This document shows, in pieces, positions 45,837-57,500 of a stretch of DNA of 64,000 bases; the stretch's first letter is position 1, and each line of letters opens with the position of its first letter. A program made the position numbers and the translations under genes. The notes beneath the pieces were generated by a model. The model did not search any database. It worked only from the letters and a program-made list of their open reading frames with translations, and had not been told where the DNA came from. The DNA lies in NCBI GenBank assembly GCA_026184415.1, contig CM047942.1:620001-684000 (forward strand), written 5' to 3'. This DNA is from Trichothecium roseum (taxonomy: Eukaryota > Ascomycota > Sordariomycetes > Hypocreales).

Positions 45837-48803
45837 TACTCCGTACTCCGTAGTAGGTATGGAAGGAGGACTCCGTTGGGTTGTTGTTATTGTTGTTATA
45901 TGCAGAAGAGGTTGTTACCACCACCACCACCACCACCACTACTACTTATACGCATATCGCAAGAGGGACACTCACTTCAATGATAGGCATATTGAAAATA
46001 ACGCTCCCATCCAATGTCTGTGAAATAAACCATGTGCATTATCCAGCCTAGCAATATCCTCCGGTTTGATACGAGAAGAGCTGGAATCTCCATCTCTTTC
46101 AAGTTCGTGCCCTTCCACCCTGTCCACCCTGGCCACACCCCTCCCCATTTTCCACACAAGTCATTGCCTTGCACTACGTAGATGCAACTGGCACATGGAC
46201 CAGGGATCACCTACACCCTCCAGCTCTACATAGTAAACAGCAAGCGCCATAAGGACAACGGCGGAGTGTTGGGCGGACCACGATTCCACTATTTGGAACT
46301 ACCAGGCAGTACTCCGTACGGAGCAGTAACTGCAGCCACTACGGAGTACGGATTACAGTGTGAGACTAAATCCCCAAGCCAGAGCTAAAACTTCCAGATC
46401 CCCGGCCGCTACTCCGTACTTAGGTAGTAGTGACTTGGGTAGTACTGCTACCATAGCACGGAGTAAATTCGTATGGTAAAATTCGTACTAGATACGGAAT
46501 GAGAAGAAGGAGCCTAGGGACTTTCCCCGTTGAAAAACTCCCGCTCCGTCCACCAAGCCACCCCCCCCCCCCCCCCCCCCAAGCAGCCAGGACTTTTACG
46601 CCCCAGGGACTCCAGGCCCTGAAAGTCCAGGGAGTAGTAGGTCCAGAGATCCACTGGAGTGAGTGCCTACTACATATGTACCATATGCCTGCTCCCCGTG
46701 CATCATCCATAGCACCCATAGCATCCATGGAGTAGACCTATACGACAATCTTCTTATCATTATTATTAGCAGTGCTAGCCCTGGTTTCGTTTCTTTTCTT
46801 TTTCTTTTTCTTTTTCAAAAAAGCAAAATACGGAGCACATTGCTGGGCATCCCTATATTGTTCTCCATCTCAGCAACCGGAAAGAAGAGCAGCCGTGATT
46901 ACGAGGCCTTTTCCAACCCACGGAGTACCATCCACCATTAACTGCAGTAAAGTACGGATCACCACCTGAATCGTTCAACCAACCATCCTCCGTGAACAAA
47001 AAAGAAAACCCCTACTAGGCCCTGCCTGCAACTACGTAATCGCTGCCTTCCATATATTGGGAAACTCCGTGCCCCGTACTTGCGTCCATACCTTGACGAT
47101 GAAGTGTTGGTGGAAGAAGGTGCGAGGGAAGACGATGGTCCCGACGCTTTGATTGCATGGATCTTTGACTTTCCCATCTTGAAGCACTCGGCCTCTCCTG
47201 TCGAATCGTATTTAGTCAAATCTCATCACCGAGCCAATCATGTTGGTTCATGACCGGCACAGCAGCATGCTAACCTGCGTCTGTTCTCTCTTTCCCAAGA
47301 CAACATGTTATTCTATGACATGTCATTCTTGGCTCAAGGCCAACGGGCTCGCCCTTGCGCTGATCACCAGATTGCCGTTTTCTGTCCAACCTGACTCTTA
47401 TTGCATGCGTTTTTAACACGTCTTGATATATGCGGATTATGCAGTAATAGGCGGTACTACGGAGCACTACGGATTACTCCGTACTCCGTAATCGGTACAG
47501 AGCGCTGGGTTATTCCATGCATGTTTGACCCAGTCATGGAGTGAAGTCGGCGTTGCCTTGGTCTCGTAGCGGAGAAGAAACTGCGGTGGGCAAGGGATGC
47601 TGCATTCCCAGACCAGACTCCGTTGTAGCAATAATACTTGGTTGTACTCCGTAGTGCGATTAGATCTGGCTATCGAGGCTCTCCGGTATAAACAGCCATG
47701 CCCACCGTGGCTGCTGTGAGTGAAACAAGTTGGGACCCCTGTAAAGATCAGTAATCCCACCGCAAGGTGGATGTGCCCCATCTGCGCTTCTGTACGGAGT
47801 ACATAGGAGTACTCTGTACAAGTTCAGCACACATTCAAGTCACGGTAAGAGTAGTACCCCGGCAAGAGGTCGAAAGACCTCACTGCCCAACACCGACTTG
47901 CACAACTACACCGTGAACACCCAAATAAAGCTATAATATACGCATAAAAAGGCCCAAGTTATGCTGTAAGTTCACTTTGCTACACCATAGGCTGTCCATG
48001 TCAATTTCATTGGGCGGGTGCCTGGGTACAGAGTACGTACAGAGTAATCGGTACGGAGTATATGTACCTGTGTAAAGCCGTCGGCGCCGAAGCCAAGGCG
48101 CGCATGTCTGGGATGAGTTGAATGGGGTAGAGCTTTGCCGTAGAAGATCACCATTGTCGGTGCTTGGACCAGCAGGATCACCAGGATGCAAAAAACGAGG
48201 AGAAAAAAAAGGGGGGGCAGGAGGGGAGCTGCCGAGAGGATCCACGGATGGTCGATCCGTGCTGAAATTCTCTGTCCCTCGAGAGAAGAATAAAACACTA
48301 TGAGGAGATGCTCCACTGCGTATGCAACAATGGCTTCGTGTAAAGGGATCAAATGATCTTCTCCAAGATACGGAGTACACAAACAATAAACAGGCTGTGT
48401 TAGCAAGGATGGTGGTCAGAAATGACAGCGGTCGCTTGGACCTACCGATGCATCTCCATCCCCCCCTCCATCCCCCCCCCCCTCCCTCCTAACATCGCGC
48501 TACCCTAGTACGGAGTACGGAGTAGGTACTGCAGTAGCGGCAGTGTACTCGCGGCTCACTCCCGACCGTTGAACTGCCCTAGCAACTTCGGTGCAGCCAT
48601 CCGAATATCTACTTGCTACTTGAACCCCACGGTCAGTATCATCATGGGCGACTTTTCGATGCCCGGGGCGAGAGGGGGCGAGGAAGCTTTCTGGCCTTGG
48701 TATAAGAAGCATGCTTTAGGCATAGAATAGTTAACGTATAAGCCTATCAACTTTGAAGGAAACCCATTCCTCGAATTTTCATTGTTCATTTCTCTACTCC
48801 GTA
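45837..48803. repeat. Dense field of TACGGAGTA/TACTCCGTA elements
   Basis: Exact copies begin at 45837, 45844, 46310, 46340, 46410, 47475, 47482, 47645, 47793, 48052, 48369, 48509, 48516 and 48795, with many one-mismatch relatives (TACGGATTA, TAATCCGTA, TACAGAGTA). Pairs at 45837/45844, 47475/47482 and 48509/48516 overlap by two bases in head-to-tail order with a 7-bp period. Confidence 0.92.
46561..46580. repeat. Poly-C run (20 C)
   Basis: Uninterrupted C homopolymer in intergenic DNA. Confidence 0.85.
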
Positions 48804-49313
48804 TACTCTTGAGTAAGGAATACCGCCGCTATTAACGCTAGGTGTCCTTCTCCTCACAGAGCTGGTAATCTTGCTTGAGCTTTACAAGGCCGACGCCCCA
48901 GGATATTGCGCCAGCTACATTTATGAAGCTGTCCCTTCCAGTCAAGACTAGCGGAAGGTTTTGACCGCCGGTTCATTTACCCAAGATGGCTCCGGATGGT
49001 CGCTAAGTTGTGCGTTGTGACTGGCTGAGTAGTTTGAGCCACGATATAAAGGTTTAAAACGGACAGACTTGCTGACCGGGCCCAAAATGTGATTGGCGCA
49101 GCTCCAAGCCTTTGGCATTCCGAAAACCTGGGACACGAGTCGAGCACTCGTTTTGTGTTACTCGCCACGTCCCACTGGTCGGGTTAATCTAAAGAGTGAT
49201 ACTTAGGATTGGCTTGGTCCTCAGCAGTGTGCAAGCTCTAGTGATGTCGAGTAACGCTTCCTTCGCCCAGCTAGATCATCCAACCTCGGGATCTCAGATA
49301 TGTCAGCCCACTG

Positions 49314-51736
49314 CTAGCCTTCTCCAACGTTCTTCCCCAAGTCTCTTCTGACTCGCCAGACCTTGGACCCGACCGGTCTTTTCTGATTCCCCCTCAAGAT
49401 CTCGATCCAGGGCGCTGCGGTGTTGATATCCACACCCTCCAGGCTGTCGGGTTCGGCTTCCGAGTCGTCATCTTCAGTATCATCTTCCTCAATCTTCAGT
49501 CCCTCCTCGTTGCTCGTCTTAGTACACATGAGAGAGGTGCGGAGGTGCAAGTCTTCTGTGTATGCCCAACTCGGGGCATCAAACTTCCCGTGTACAAGCA
49601 CAAGCTGGCTACTAGGAGACTTTTTCTGTAAAATCCTTTCCATGGGTATTGGCGTGAGTATTTCTAATGCTTGCGACATTGTGTCGATGCCGCGAATGAG
49701 ACACAGACCAATATTTCGAGAATGACACGGGTCAAGTGCCACATCGTTTGGATTGGGGATAAAAGGGATGCCCTCAGGTGTCCTAGGGATCAAGCAACGG
49801 GTTTCGCCAGGGGTGGTCGAACCAGTCGAGAGAAGTCCTTGGAAGGCTTTTTCGTTTTCTATTTCGACCAGAGCAAGGACCATTCCATTAATCGTATCGG
49901 CAAGAAGCTCCGGTGGTGATTGATGATCGTATGATAGGATGCCTCGAATTCCGCTGCAAGGTCCCGAGTACCGCACCCGCCACGGCGTCGTCGCAGATAA
50001 AGGTTTCGCATCCCACCATGCTCGCCCGTCACTATTTCTAGGTGTGGAGTGAAAATATGCCAAACCCTGCATAGATCTCAGATGCGCTGCCGTTCGACTT
50101 GTAAACTCAGTGGTCTGCGACGGCAATTCGGTGAAAACCGTCGATGTTGCAACCCGCAGGGCTTCGACAGTCTCCAAAGGCCCCTCTTCCGATAGATACA
50201 GTACTTCGCCAGGTACGATCTCTATGATGATGTCTTCCAAGAGCTCGAGACCCGTGCCTTGGATCCAGCCAGCAGTATTGACGATGAGTGGCATGTCCGA
50301 GAACGAACGTCTATACGTGTCAAAAAGATCAAGAGCGCATTTTCGGTAGAGATCTGGGTCAGAAGCTGGTGACACTGAAGCCAAGGCATGACTTCTGAGA
50401 ACCTCAACTCCGGGGCAGGTGAATTGGGTATGAGCGAAAGGGGGAGTGAGGTTTGGTTTAGTGATGTGGATCAGCGACAACGCCCCCGGCGGTACATATT
50501 CGGGTTGTCCTGGGTCCAGGTCGAGGACGATAATACCCCGAGGCTTGTTGCTTCCTTGTAGGATCTTCTCCGTAAGAAGCCTGTTGGTAAGTATCCTCGA
50601 GAATGTGGATTTTCCAGATGACTTTGGCCCACATACAAGAGCCATGAGAGGCTTGCCTGATGCAGTTATTCTCAAGAGCTCGGAAAGTTTCTTATTCCAT
50701 GCCGGAGGAGATACTAGGTCCTGAACCATGGACCTCGCTGGAGTATCGTCAGATGAGTATAACTTTAGGGAGGGCGTTAGCATCGTTTTTGCGCTTCGGA
50801 GAATCGCGAAGTCGACTTACTATCTGAAATGTGGTCGGGGAACTTGGTTTCGACTCTGTTTCATTTTCAGGCCACAGCTTGCTCATCAAAGGAGATAGAC
50901 GACCTAGCTGCCTCAGAGCTATTGCGGAATTGTCGTGATGTATCTCGAGCCTGGTATGTTCCTTGGTCCTGAGGACGGGAATGGCATAACACAAAGGTGC
51001 ATGAATCCAAACAATATCAGGCGACGGACGGAGAGATGCCCCAGCCACTATGACTTGTCCCTCAACTACCTTGACCCCAAAACTGCCGATCACCAAGAAG
51101 CGCTGTTGCTCTTTGTTAGCGTCTTCCGGGACAATATGGTGTTGCACACCGGATCTCACCTCGCTCTCCTGGAGCCGCAGTTCCACGACACCATCGCTCC
51201 TTAATCTGTAGTTCTTCTTGGAAGGGAGAAATGAAGAGTATTGTATAGTGCTCTGAAGCTGTTCCTGATGAGCGTTGCTATCCTTGCCTGATAAGACACT
51301 ATGCATGGGCCGACTATATCAGATTGACTGCAACACTTGCTCGAACGAAAGGCGCACATCGCTCACCTGGTGTCTTCTATTCTTCTTGGCGCTTGTCGAG
51401 AAGCCCTCTTCTTTTTAGGCTGCGGAGAATGAGACTCGTCGGGTTTGGGTGATGATAGAGAATTGCCAGATCTACTCAATTTCTGAAGCGCGCTGAATGC
51501 GTTGGTGCTGCTGGACGAAGACGCCTCTGGCGGGGGGGAACCGCTCTCGGATTCGACCGCGGCCGCAAGCCTTCTTCTAGCAGCTATAGCACTCACGGCA
51601 CTCCCGGTGGCTAAATCAAAAGACGTTTTATATCAGTAACAAATGGTTTTTGCAACGAAAAGGTCTGGGAGAAGGTTCCAGGCTTACACGGAGTCCCTGT
51701 GGGCTGTTCGAGTTTTCGTCTCTTATTTGTCGACAT
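49314..51736 (-). CDS. GRC3: GRC3/NOL9-type polynucleotide 5'-hydroxyl kinase
   Basis: Four minus-strand exons: 51688-51736, 51367-51610, 50821-51313, 49314-50762, giving 744 aa with introns of 77, 53 and 58 nt. The N-terminus MSTNKRRKLEQPTGT is basic (possible nuclear localisation) and leads into a Ser-rich region and KKKRASRQ. A beta-rich N-terminal domain covers about 110-260. The P-loop kinase domain begins with ALVCGPKSSGKST (Walker A about 307-315), then GIIVLDLDPGQPEY (Walker B-like, with the Grc3/Clp1-type DLDxGQxE), TCPGVEVLRSH and PLIVNTAGWIQGTGLELL. Grc3 phosphorylates the 5' end made by Las1 cleavage in ITS2 during 25S rRNA processing and acts in RNA polymerase I termination, in the nucleolus. 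It is divergent from the Rpa34-like gene. Confidence 0.93.
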
Positions 51737-52225
51737 GAGACGTAGGTTTATTTTATTTTATAAAGAGAGAGATTATTATATCGCTGTTAAAGTGATTGCG
51801 TATAAGAGACGGGTTATTATTCAAGAGTGCAAACCCCAAGGCTTTCGCGACGATAGCCGTTGATTCTGGCGGAATGGGTTTCACACTCTATTTCATCAAG
51901 TTCACTAAATCGCAACTTGAACTATCGATAACGAACCACCTACCACCCTGCCTACCTACTAAGTAAATTCTACCTATTGACGGGAAATTTTTCGCGGCTG
52001 CGCGCGTTCAGCGCGTGTCTTAGTGTGTGGGCCCCACGTCGTCTACCACCTTTAATGTTTGCGCTCGGCATTAAATTTTATCTCCAAAAAAATTCTAGGA
52101 CCTCACTTTTTTCCCACCCACCCAGCTAATAGTTTCCCACCACCTCACATCGCGACAAGTTCACACCACAGCTCCTCTCTCGATCAATTGGTTGCCTGGT
52201 CGCTAGTGAAAAAGAGCCGGTCGCA
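51737..52225. promoter_or_regulatory. Bidirectional promoter, GRC3 / RPA34
   Basis: 489 bp separates the divergent start codons. An AAATTTTT core near 51986-51994 matches the RRPE-type A/T motif (AAAWTTTT) seen upstream of yeast ribosome-biogenesis genes, and AAATTTTA lies near 52074. These are short, AT-rich matches, so support is weak. Confidence 0.4.
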
Positions 52226-54304
52226 ATGGCACCCAAAGATTCCTACCAGGTACACTCTCTCAAAGACCATATCGCCGAGAAACAGAAGACCACAACTGCG
52301 GCGCATAGACCGAAACGACCCGTTCAAATCAAGAAGGATGCCGCCAAGGTTGGCTCCGGTCTGCTAAACAACGCCAGCGAGGACGATGACTCGGATTCGA
52401 GCGCGAGCGATGATGATGACAGCGGAAGCGACGTCGACCCCACAAACTTCGCTGCCAAGCTGAGTCAAAGCACCACCAGCGGGCTCAGGTCGAAGCGTCG
52501 CAGCAAGGACGAGGAGATTGCCGATAGCGACGACGAACGCCAGTCGGCTACTAAGAACACTGACTCGGCCACTGGTAAAGCTATCATGAAGAAGGAGTCG
52601 GAGTCGAGCAGCGAGTCGGAGGATGGTGGGGTTGCGTCCAAGGCAAAGAACAATGTTGCCGCTGCGACAGCCCCTAAACAACCCGCTTCCACTGCAGACG
52701 CTTCTTCCTCTTCCGAGGCCGAGGATGATAGCGATGATGAAAGTGAGGACGAGAAGAAGAAACCAGAGGCCAATCCTGTCCAGAAATCCAAGGCTGAATC
52801 CGAGCCCGAGTCTTCGAGTGAGGAGAGTAGCGAGGATGAAAGCGAGGACGAGAGCGAAGATGAAGCGCCCGCCAAAGCCAATCCCGTAACTAATGGCGCA
52901 TCAGGGAAACCTGCCGCCCCTGCTGCTTCAGAGTCGTCGAGTGAAGAGGAGAGCGACGAGTCGGACGAGGAAGATGAGCAGCCCGCGAAGCCGCAGAAGA
53001 AGGTAGAAGCAGCGGTAGAGGAGTCTTCTTCCGAAGAAGAAAGTGATGACGAGGATGGTGCTGGTGTCGACGAATCTATTCATATTGGGGATCGTCAGGA
53101 CGACTCGCAGCTCGCAGTACCCAACTTCATCGCCCCAGACTTCATGCTGCGAAAAGGTAGCGACGGTATTAACGGCCAAGAGGTCGCCAAGGTCATCAAC
53201 GAGGCCAACCTTCAGGGCAAGCAGTTCTGGTACTTCACGGCGCCTGCAAACGTGCCAATCTCAGTGATTGAGAATCTAGAGATTCCCATGGACTCTGCCG
53301 CGCAGGGTGGCCACAACTTTGCTCACGACGGGCAATCCTACGGCGTCTCTTTCGACAACGCGGCTCCCAGGAGCAACATCCAGATTATGATTCCCTCAGC
53401 CGCTGGGCCTCAATATCGCTCATGTAAGTGTGCATTTTGCCTTGCCCAGTTTCCCATGACCCTTCAGCTAACAGCCACTCGAGCCCCTCAATCTGTCGAA
53501 CGTGTAATGCAGATCAAGCGCATTGCGCAGCTCGGTGGCGCGCCCAGTTCACAGGCGGGACCTGCGCCTCAACCCGCTCCTCGGCCCCAGCCCGAGGGTC
53601 TGCGAGCTCGTTTCCAGCCCATTGGCGTCTACCAGCCCTCGGCCCAGCCCAGCGCTGCTAGCCAAGATACTGAGATGACTGACGCCCCTGTACCTACAGC
53701 CCCCTCGGAGAAGACGAAGAAGGCCAGCAAGAAGGAAAAGAAGGCTGCCGAAGTCCCTGTTACTCCCGCAGCGGAGTCTGTTTCTTCGCGTAAGGGGAAG
53801 CGGAAGCACACTGTATCCGAAGAAGACGCCGCCGCCGCCGCCGAGCAGCTGCAAGAGGAGAACAGCACGGTCAAGACCGGCAAGGCGAAGAAGCAAAAGA
53901 CTAGCAGCCCTGCTCCCGCGTCCGCCCCTAAGCCCTCCCAAAATAGCACGCCCGTGGCTCCTCCCACCATCCCTTCCTCCTCCTTCACCTTTACGGACCT
54001 ACCCCCTACCCAAGAGACGCCCACGCCTGCCGAGACCGGCAAGAAGAAGGCCAAGAAGGAGAAGAAGGCAAAGATTACCGAGGACGCATCAACACCCAAG
54101 CCTGCCCAGCAGACGCCGGTGCCCGTCCCCCGCCAGACTCCCGTCCCTCTGCCACCGATTGGTGCCGCCGCCGCCGCCGCCGGAGTCACGCCCGCCTCGG
54201 CCAAGGACAAGAAGAAGAGCAAGAAGGCCAAGGCCAAGGACGAGCCTGCTGCAGCCGACAGCACCAGAAAGGCCACCCCCGTACCGGCCCCGCACGTCAA
54301 CTAG
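52226..54304 (+). CDS. RPA34: RNA polymerase I subunit Rpa34-like
   Basis: Exons 52226-53423 and 53475-54304 give 675 aa. The 51-nt intron (GTAAGT...CTAACAG) is a multiple of three without a stop, so an unspliced 692-aa reading is also open; splicing restores YRSSTRAPQSVERVMQI. Residues ~45-280 are Ser/Glu/Asp repeats (SSSEEESDD, likely CK2 sites). The conserved part (about 290-425) has PNFIAPDFMLRKG, GKQFWYFTAPANVPI, HDGQSYGVSF and VERVMQIKRIAQL, as in the A34.5/PAF49 family that pairs with A49 to stimulate elongation and initiation. The Lys/Ala/Pro-rich tail (KKSKKAKAKDE) is nucleolar-type. The protein is long for the family because of the acidic insert. The frame stays open 67 codons past TAG (see the separate entry). 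Confidence 0.85.
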   Translation: MAPKDSYQVHSLKDHIAEKQKTTTAAHRPKRPVQIKKDAAKVGSGLLNNASEDDDSDSSASDDDDSGSDVDPTNFAAKLSQSTTSGLRSKRRSKDEEIADSDDERQSATKNTDSATGKAIMKKESESSSESEDGGVASKAKNNVAAATAPKQPASTADASSSSEAEDDSDDESEDEKKKPEANPVQKSKAESEPESSSEESSEDESEDESEDEAPAKANPVTNGASGKPAAPAASESSSEEESDESDEEDEQPAKPQKKVEAAVEESSSEEESDDEDGAGVDESIHIGDRQDDSQLAVPNFIAPDFMLRKGSDGINGQEVAKVINEANLQGKQFWYFTAPANVPISVIENLEIPMDSAAQGGHNFAHDGQSYGVSFDNAAPRSNIQIMIPSAAGPQYRSCKCAFCLAQFPMTLQLTATRAPQSVERVMQIKRIAQLGGAPSSQAGPAPQPAPRPQPEGLRARFQPIGVYQPSAQPSAASQDTEMTDAPVPTAPSEKTKKASKKEKKAAEVPVTPAAESVSSRKGKRKHTVSEEDAAAAAEQLQEENSTVKTGKAKKQKTSSPAPASAPKPSQNSTPVAPPTIPSSSFTFTDLPPTQETPTPAETGKKKAKKEKKAKITEDASTPKPAQQTPVPVPRQTPVPLPPIGAAAAAAGVTPASAKDKKKSKKAKAKDEPAAADSTRKATPVPAPHVN

Positions 54305-54508
54305 CAGTACATGCGCGACGGCCCCAAGGGACAGACCTCCGGATCTAAGCCAGTCAGAAGCAGACAGCAGCAACAGCGCCAACGCCGAAATGCCTACATG
54401 TACAATGGCAATACACCACAACAGCAGCAGCAGCAGCAGCAGTATCGACTCCCCGTCATCAAGAAGGAGCCCGCAGAAATCAAAATCAAAACCGAGCCCA
54501 AGCATTAG
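54305..54508 (+). other. In-frame open extension after the Rpa34 stop codon
   Basis: Immediately after TAG at 54302-54304 the same frame runs 67 sense codons to TAG at 54506-54508. The encoded segment is basic and Gln-rich (a (CAG)n Gln tract), then VIKKEPAEIKIKTEPKH, which has two SUMO-consensus-like motifs (IKKE, IKTE). The bases after TAG are CAG TAC, partly like the CAR of the UAG-CAR-YYA readthrough context. It could be a readthrough product, a spliced C-terminus whose intron I cannot place, a recent nonsense change, or untranslated DNA. Confidence 0.45.
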
Positions 54509-57500
54509 CTCTGCACGGGCGCTGGGCCGCATTGGCCATGCGTGCTGCTGCTCTCGCTCACGCTCACGTCTGGCTGGGTGCTTCACAAAGGGTTGCTCCA
54601 GTAATCTACGATTCAGATTTGCGAATTTCTTTTGAGATATCCGCTTGCTGTGAATCTCTTCCTCCTCCGGTCACCGCCCCCGAGAGGGATAAATCTGGCT
54701 TTTCTTCTCTTTTCTTCACTTTTCCTTTCTCACATACAGCGGTGCTGTCTTTGGCATCGTCACGGCGTTTCAGGGGAAGGGGGCAAAGGCACATTTTCCG
54801 ATGAAAATCTTTTCTTTTTCTTTTTAGTTTTCATTTTTCACGCCATTCACACAAAGAAGCTGTAAAGACAGGCAGGCATAACATGGATCCACTGCATCCC
54901 GTGTATTTGATGATAATCGGTGCGCTTTGTTCCGCGAAAGAAGGGAGGATGAAGCTGGTAGTGGTAAGGAAAGGCGAACCTTTGTTGTTGTTGTTGTCGT
55001 TGTTTTCATTCTTTTCTTGGTTCTTAATGTATTTCCTTTTTTTTTGTACCTGCTGGATCGAGGAGGGAAATACCCCCGAGGAAGTTTAGCATAAAAGGAT
55101 GATGGCAATGATATTCCGACACTTGTATTTTCCGCATTGTTCTAACCACTACTACTACTACTACCTACTGCTTTGCTACGCGGAGACGGTGAGGTGGAGG
55201 GAAAGCGAATGGTTATTACACAAAGCCCAGTAGATGAAGAGTAGCGAAGCGGTTGTTGATTAGATGAAGAAGAAGAAAAGACAAAAGAGAGGAGAAAAAA
55301 GAAACTGCTTTGAGCAACGACTCAGTGTCGAAACAAACGAAAAGAAAGGACATTATGCAACGCACGCACGATCCTACCCGTTTCACCTCACATCTCACCC
55401 ATCACACATTACCTCCCTCAGTCAAGTGCATATACATACTAGGGTAGTAGTGCTCTACTACCAGCAGTGGCTAACCATCATGCGAGGCAATCAAGCAAAA
55501 AGCCGAGCGAGCAAACAAAAGCCGAGCAAATAAGCCTAGCATGAGAAACGCCTCACTTCTCCCCAAGAACAAACGCCATCGCGACGCATTATTTCCAACT
55601 CAGCAAAGGGTGGGATTAATAAACTTCGCCTCACCCTTTTTTTCATGTTCTTCCTTTCTCGCATCATCCAAGGGTGGGGGGTCCGGGGTCAAATATGCCA
55701 ATCTTTCTGACCAACCAACTACTACCTACCTACCTACCTGCCCTTGGCGGCGGCACATGATAACTAATAGGTAGAAATGAAAACCACGACAACGTACGGA
55801 ATACATACCAGTAAGGATGCATTTCACACGCAGTAAAACGGCCCGCCGTCTGTTGATTCGTAGAAAAAGAAAAAAAAAAAAAGAAAAGAAAAAAAATCTA
55901 AATCTCCAATCACTTCTTTGGGGCCCCATCCGTCAGCTTTGTCGTCTTTCTCACGAACTTTGTCGACGTCGCAGTCGCCGTCACCGTCACATTGCCGAGT
56001 GCTACTACTACGGAGTACTACTACATACTACAAAGCACGCATCGCTATTGCTGCCAAGGGCTTGCTATAAGCCACACGCACCACAGCGAGATTTACCGCA
56101 GGTACTCCGCAGTGCCACTGTGACTACGTCGAGAAGAAGAAGAAGAGAAAACAAAGAGCCGACGAGAGGAAAGCAAGAGATAACAAACAGGGCCGGGCAT
56201 AGTACCAGTGAATGAATGTACGTTGCCGGCAGGGATACTAAATGTGCTCTGCCTCGCGCGCGTGATGCAATAATCCCTGGACCGGCGGCGGCGGCTACTA
56301 CTACATAGTACATACTGCTATCACCATAACTGCTCCGCAATGCATGCGATATGTAGTATCACCATACAGGGCGGCAAACATGGAAAGTGAGGGAATGAAT
56401 GAGCGAGAGGGATATGTATGCACACACACACGCAGTCTGGGCAGTCTTGGCACGGAATGATCGACTTTTGGGCGGCAGGCAAGTCTAGTAATAATCCAAC
56501 CGGCACAGCCAGAAACCCAGTGTCAAGTGTCAGAAACCATGTACATGATGAATGATTCAATGGCCCCCACGGTAGGGAGTACAGCAATGTATTACTACAG
56601 CTCTCTTCTCCATCGATAAAAATGAGCATGAGCCACGATGGGAAAAGACAAAACAGGGAGATTCCGCGAGCAATACCGGCAAAAAAAAACTTGTGCATAG
56701 TGATTAGCTATGTTTAACCAACCCGTCCTCTTTTCCCAGAAGATGCCTCAAAAAAAGAGGGGTCAGCGTGGCTGGGTCTTTTTTTTTTGTCTTATCTTTT
56801 CTGCAAAGAGTCTACATGTGATCTATGGCACTTTGGAAATATGCGCATGTGCGCGCGCGTGTGTGTGTGAGCACACGGCACGAGAACCGAAGAGCAGCAG
56901 CTTTTCATCGTCTTGCATTTCGGGGGTGGTATTCTGCGTTAATAGTAGGGCCACAATAGAGAGAGAAGAGCCTAGGCCGGCGCCAAATGGGGGTCTGCCC
57001 GCCCCTCCTTTACACACAAAGAAGTAGACAAAGGCAAGAAACCATGCAAGTCTCCCCCTTCCCCCCGGGACGTGCAGCTATGACGACGAGACAGGAAGAG
57101 TCAGAAAAAGATGGTAGCTGCCGGTGCAACGCTGTCTTGCGTGAAAGGAAAGTGGGATGAAAAGAGGGCAAGGAAGAAGAGAGAGATTAAAAAAAAGATG
57201 CGGTCTGGAGCGAGCGGGGTTGGTGACAATCCGACTGATGCCCTTCTGGGATTAATGGAGAGGGGGTGGACTGGTTTAAGCTGTCGAAAGCTCACAGAGC
57301 TCAAACTCCAAAAAGGCATTGACTTTCCTTACCGGGCGAGCCGACACCATGTTTCTACGGTGAAGCAAGGGAGGAGACGGAGGGGGGGAGGGGAAGAAGC
57401 AGCAGCAAGAAACCGAGACGTCGATTGCCACAAACTTGCATATATATCCAACTGTCCATCTCAACGGTTTGGCAACCGTTTGGGCTTTGAGGCTCTTGGC

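Larger units (their letters stand above)
45474..49313. other. 3.8-kb gene-free tract, dense in TACGGAGTA elements
   Basis: No convincing gene on either strand. Contains an interrupted G run (G8-A-G11, 45738-45757), a CAC repeat at 45917-45939, a 20-C run at 46561-46580, and 14 exact TACGGAGTA/TACTCCGTA copies between 45837 and 48803. Short unrelated ORFs here are not supported. Confidence 0.5.

Noticed and set aside
46959..47219. 86-aa minus-strand ORF beginning MTKYDSTGEAECFK
   Set aside because: No homologous pattern, no splice partners, and it runs into anomalous low-complexity sequence.
45837..48803. CRISPR-like array of short repeats
   Set aside because: Units are only 9 bp, spacing is irregular, orientation is mixed, and the genome is eukaryotic.
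53629..54586. Minus-strand ORFs opposite RPA34
   Set aside because: Antisense to the Lys/Ala/Pro-rich tail; Leu/Ser low-complexity products.
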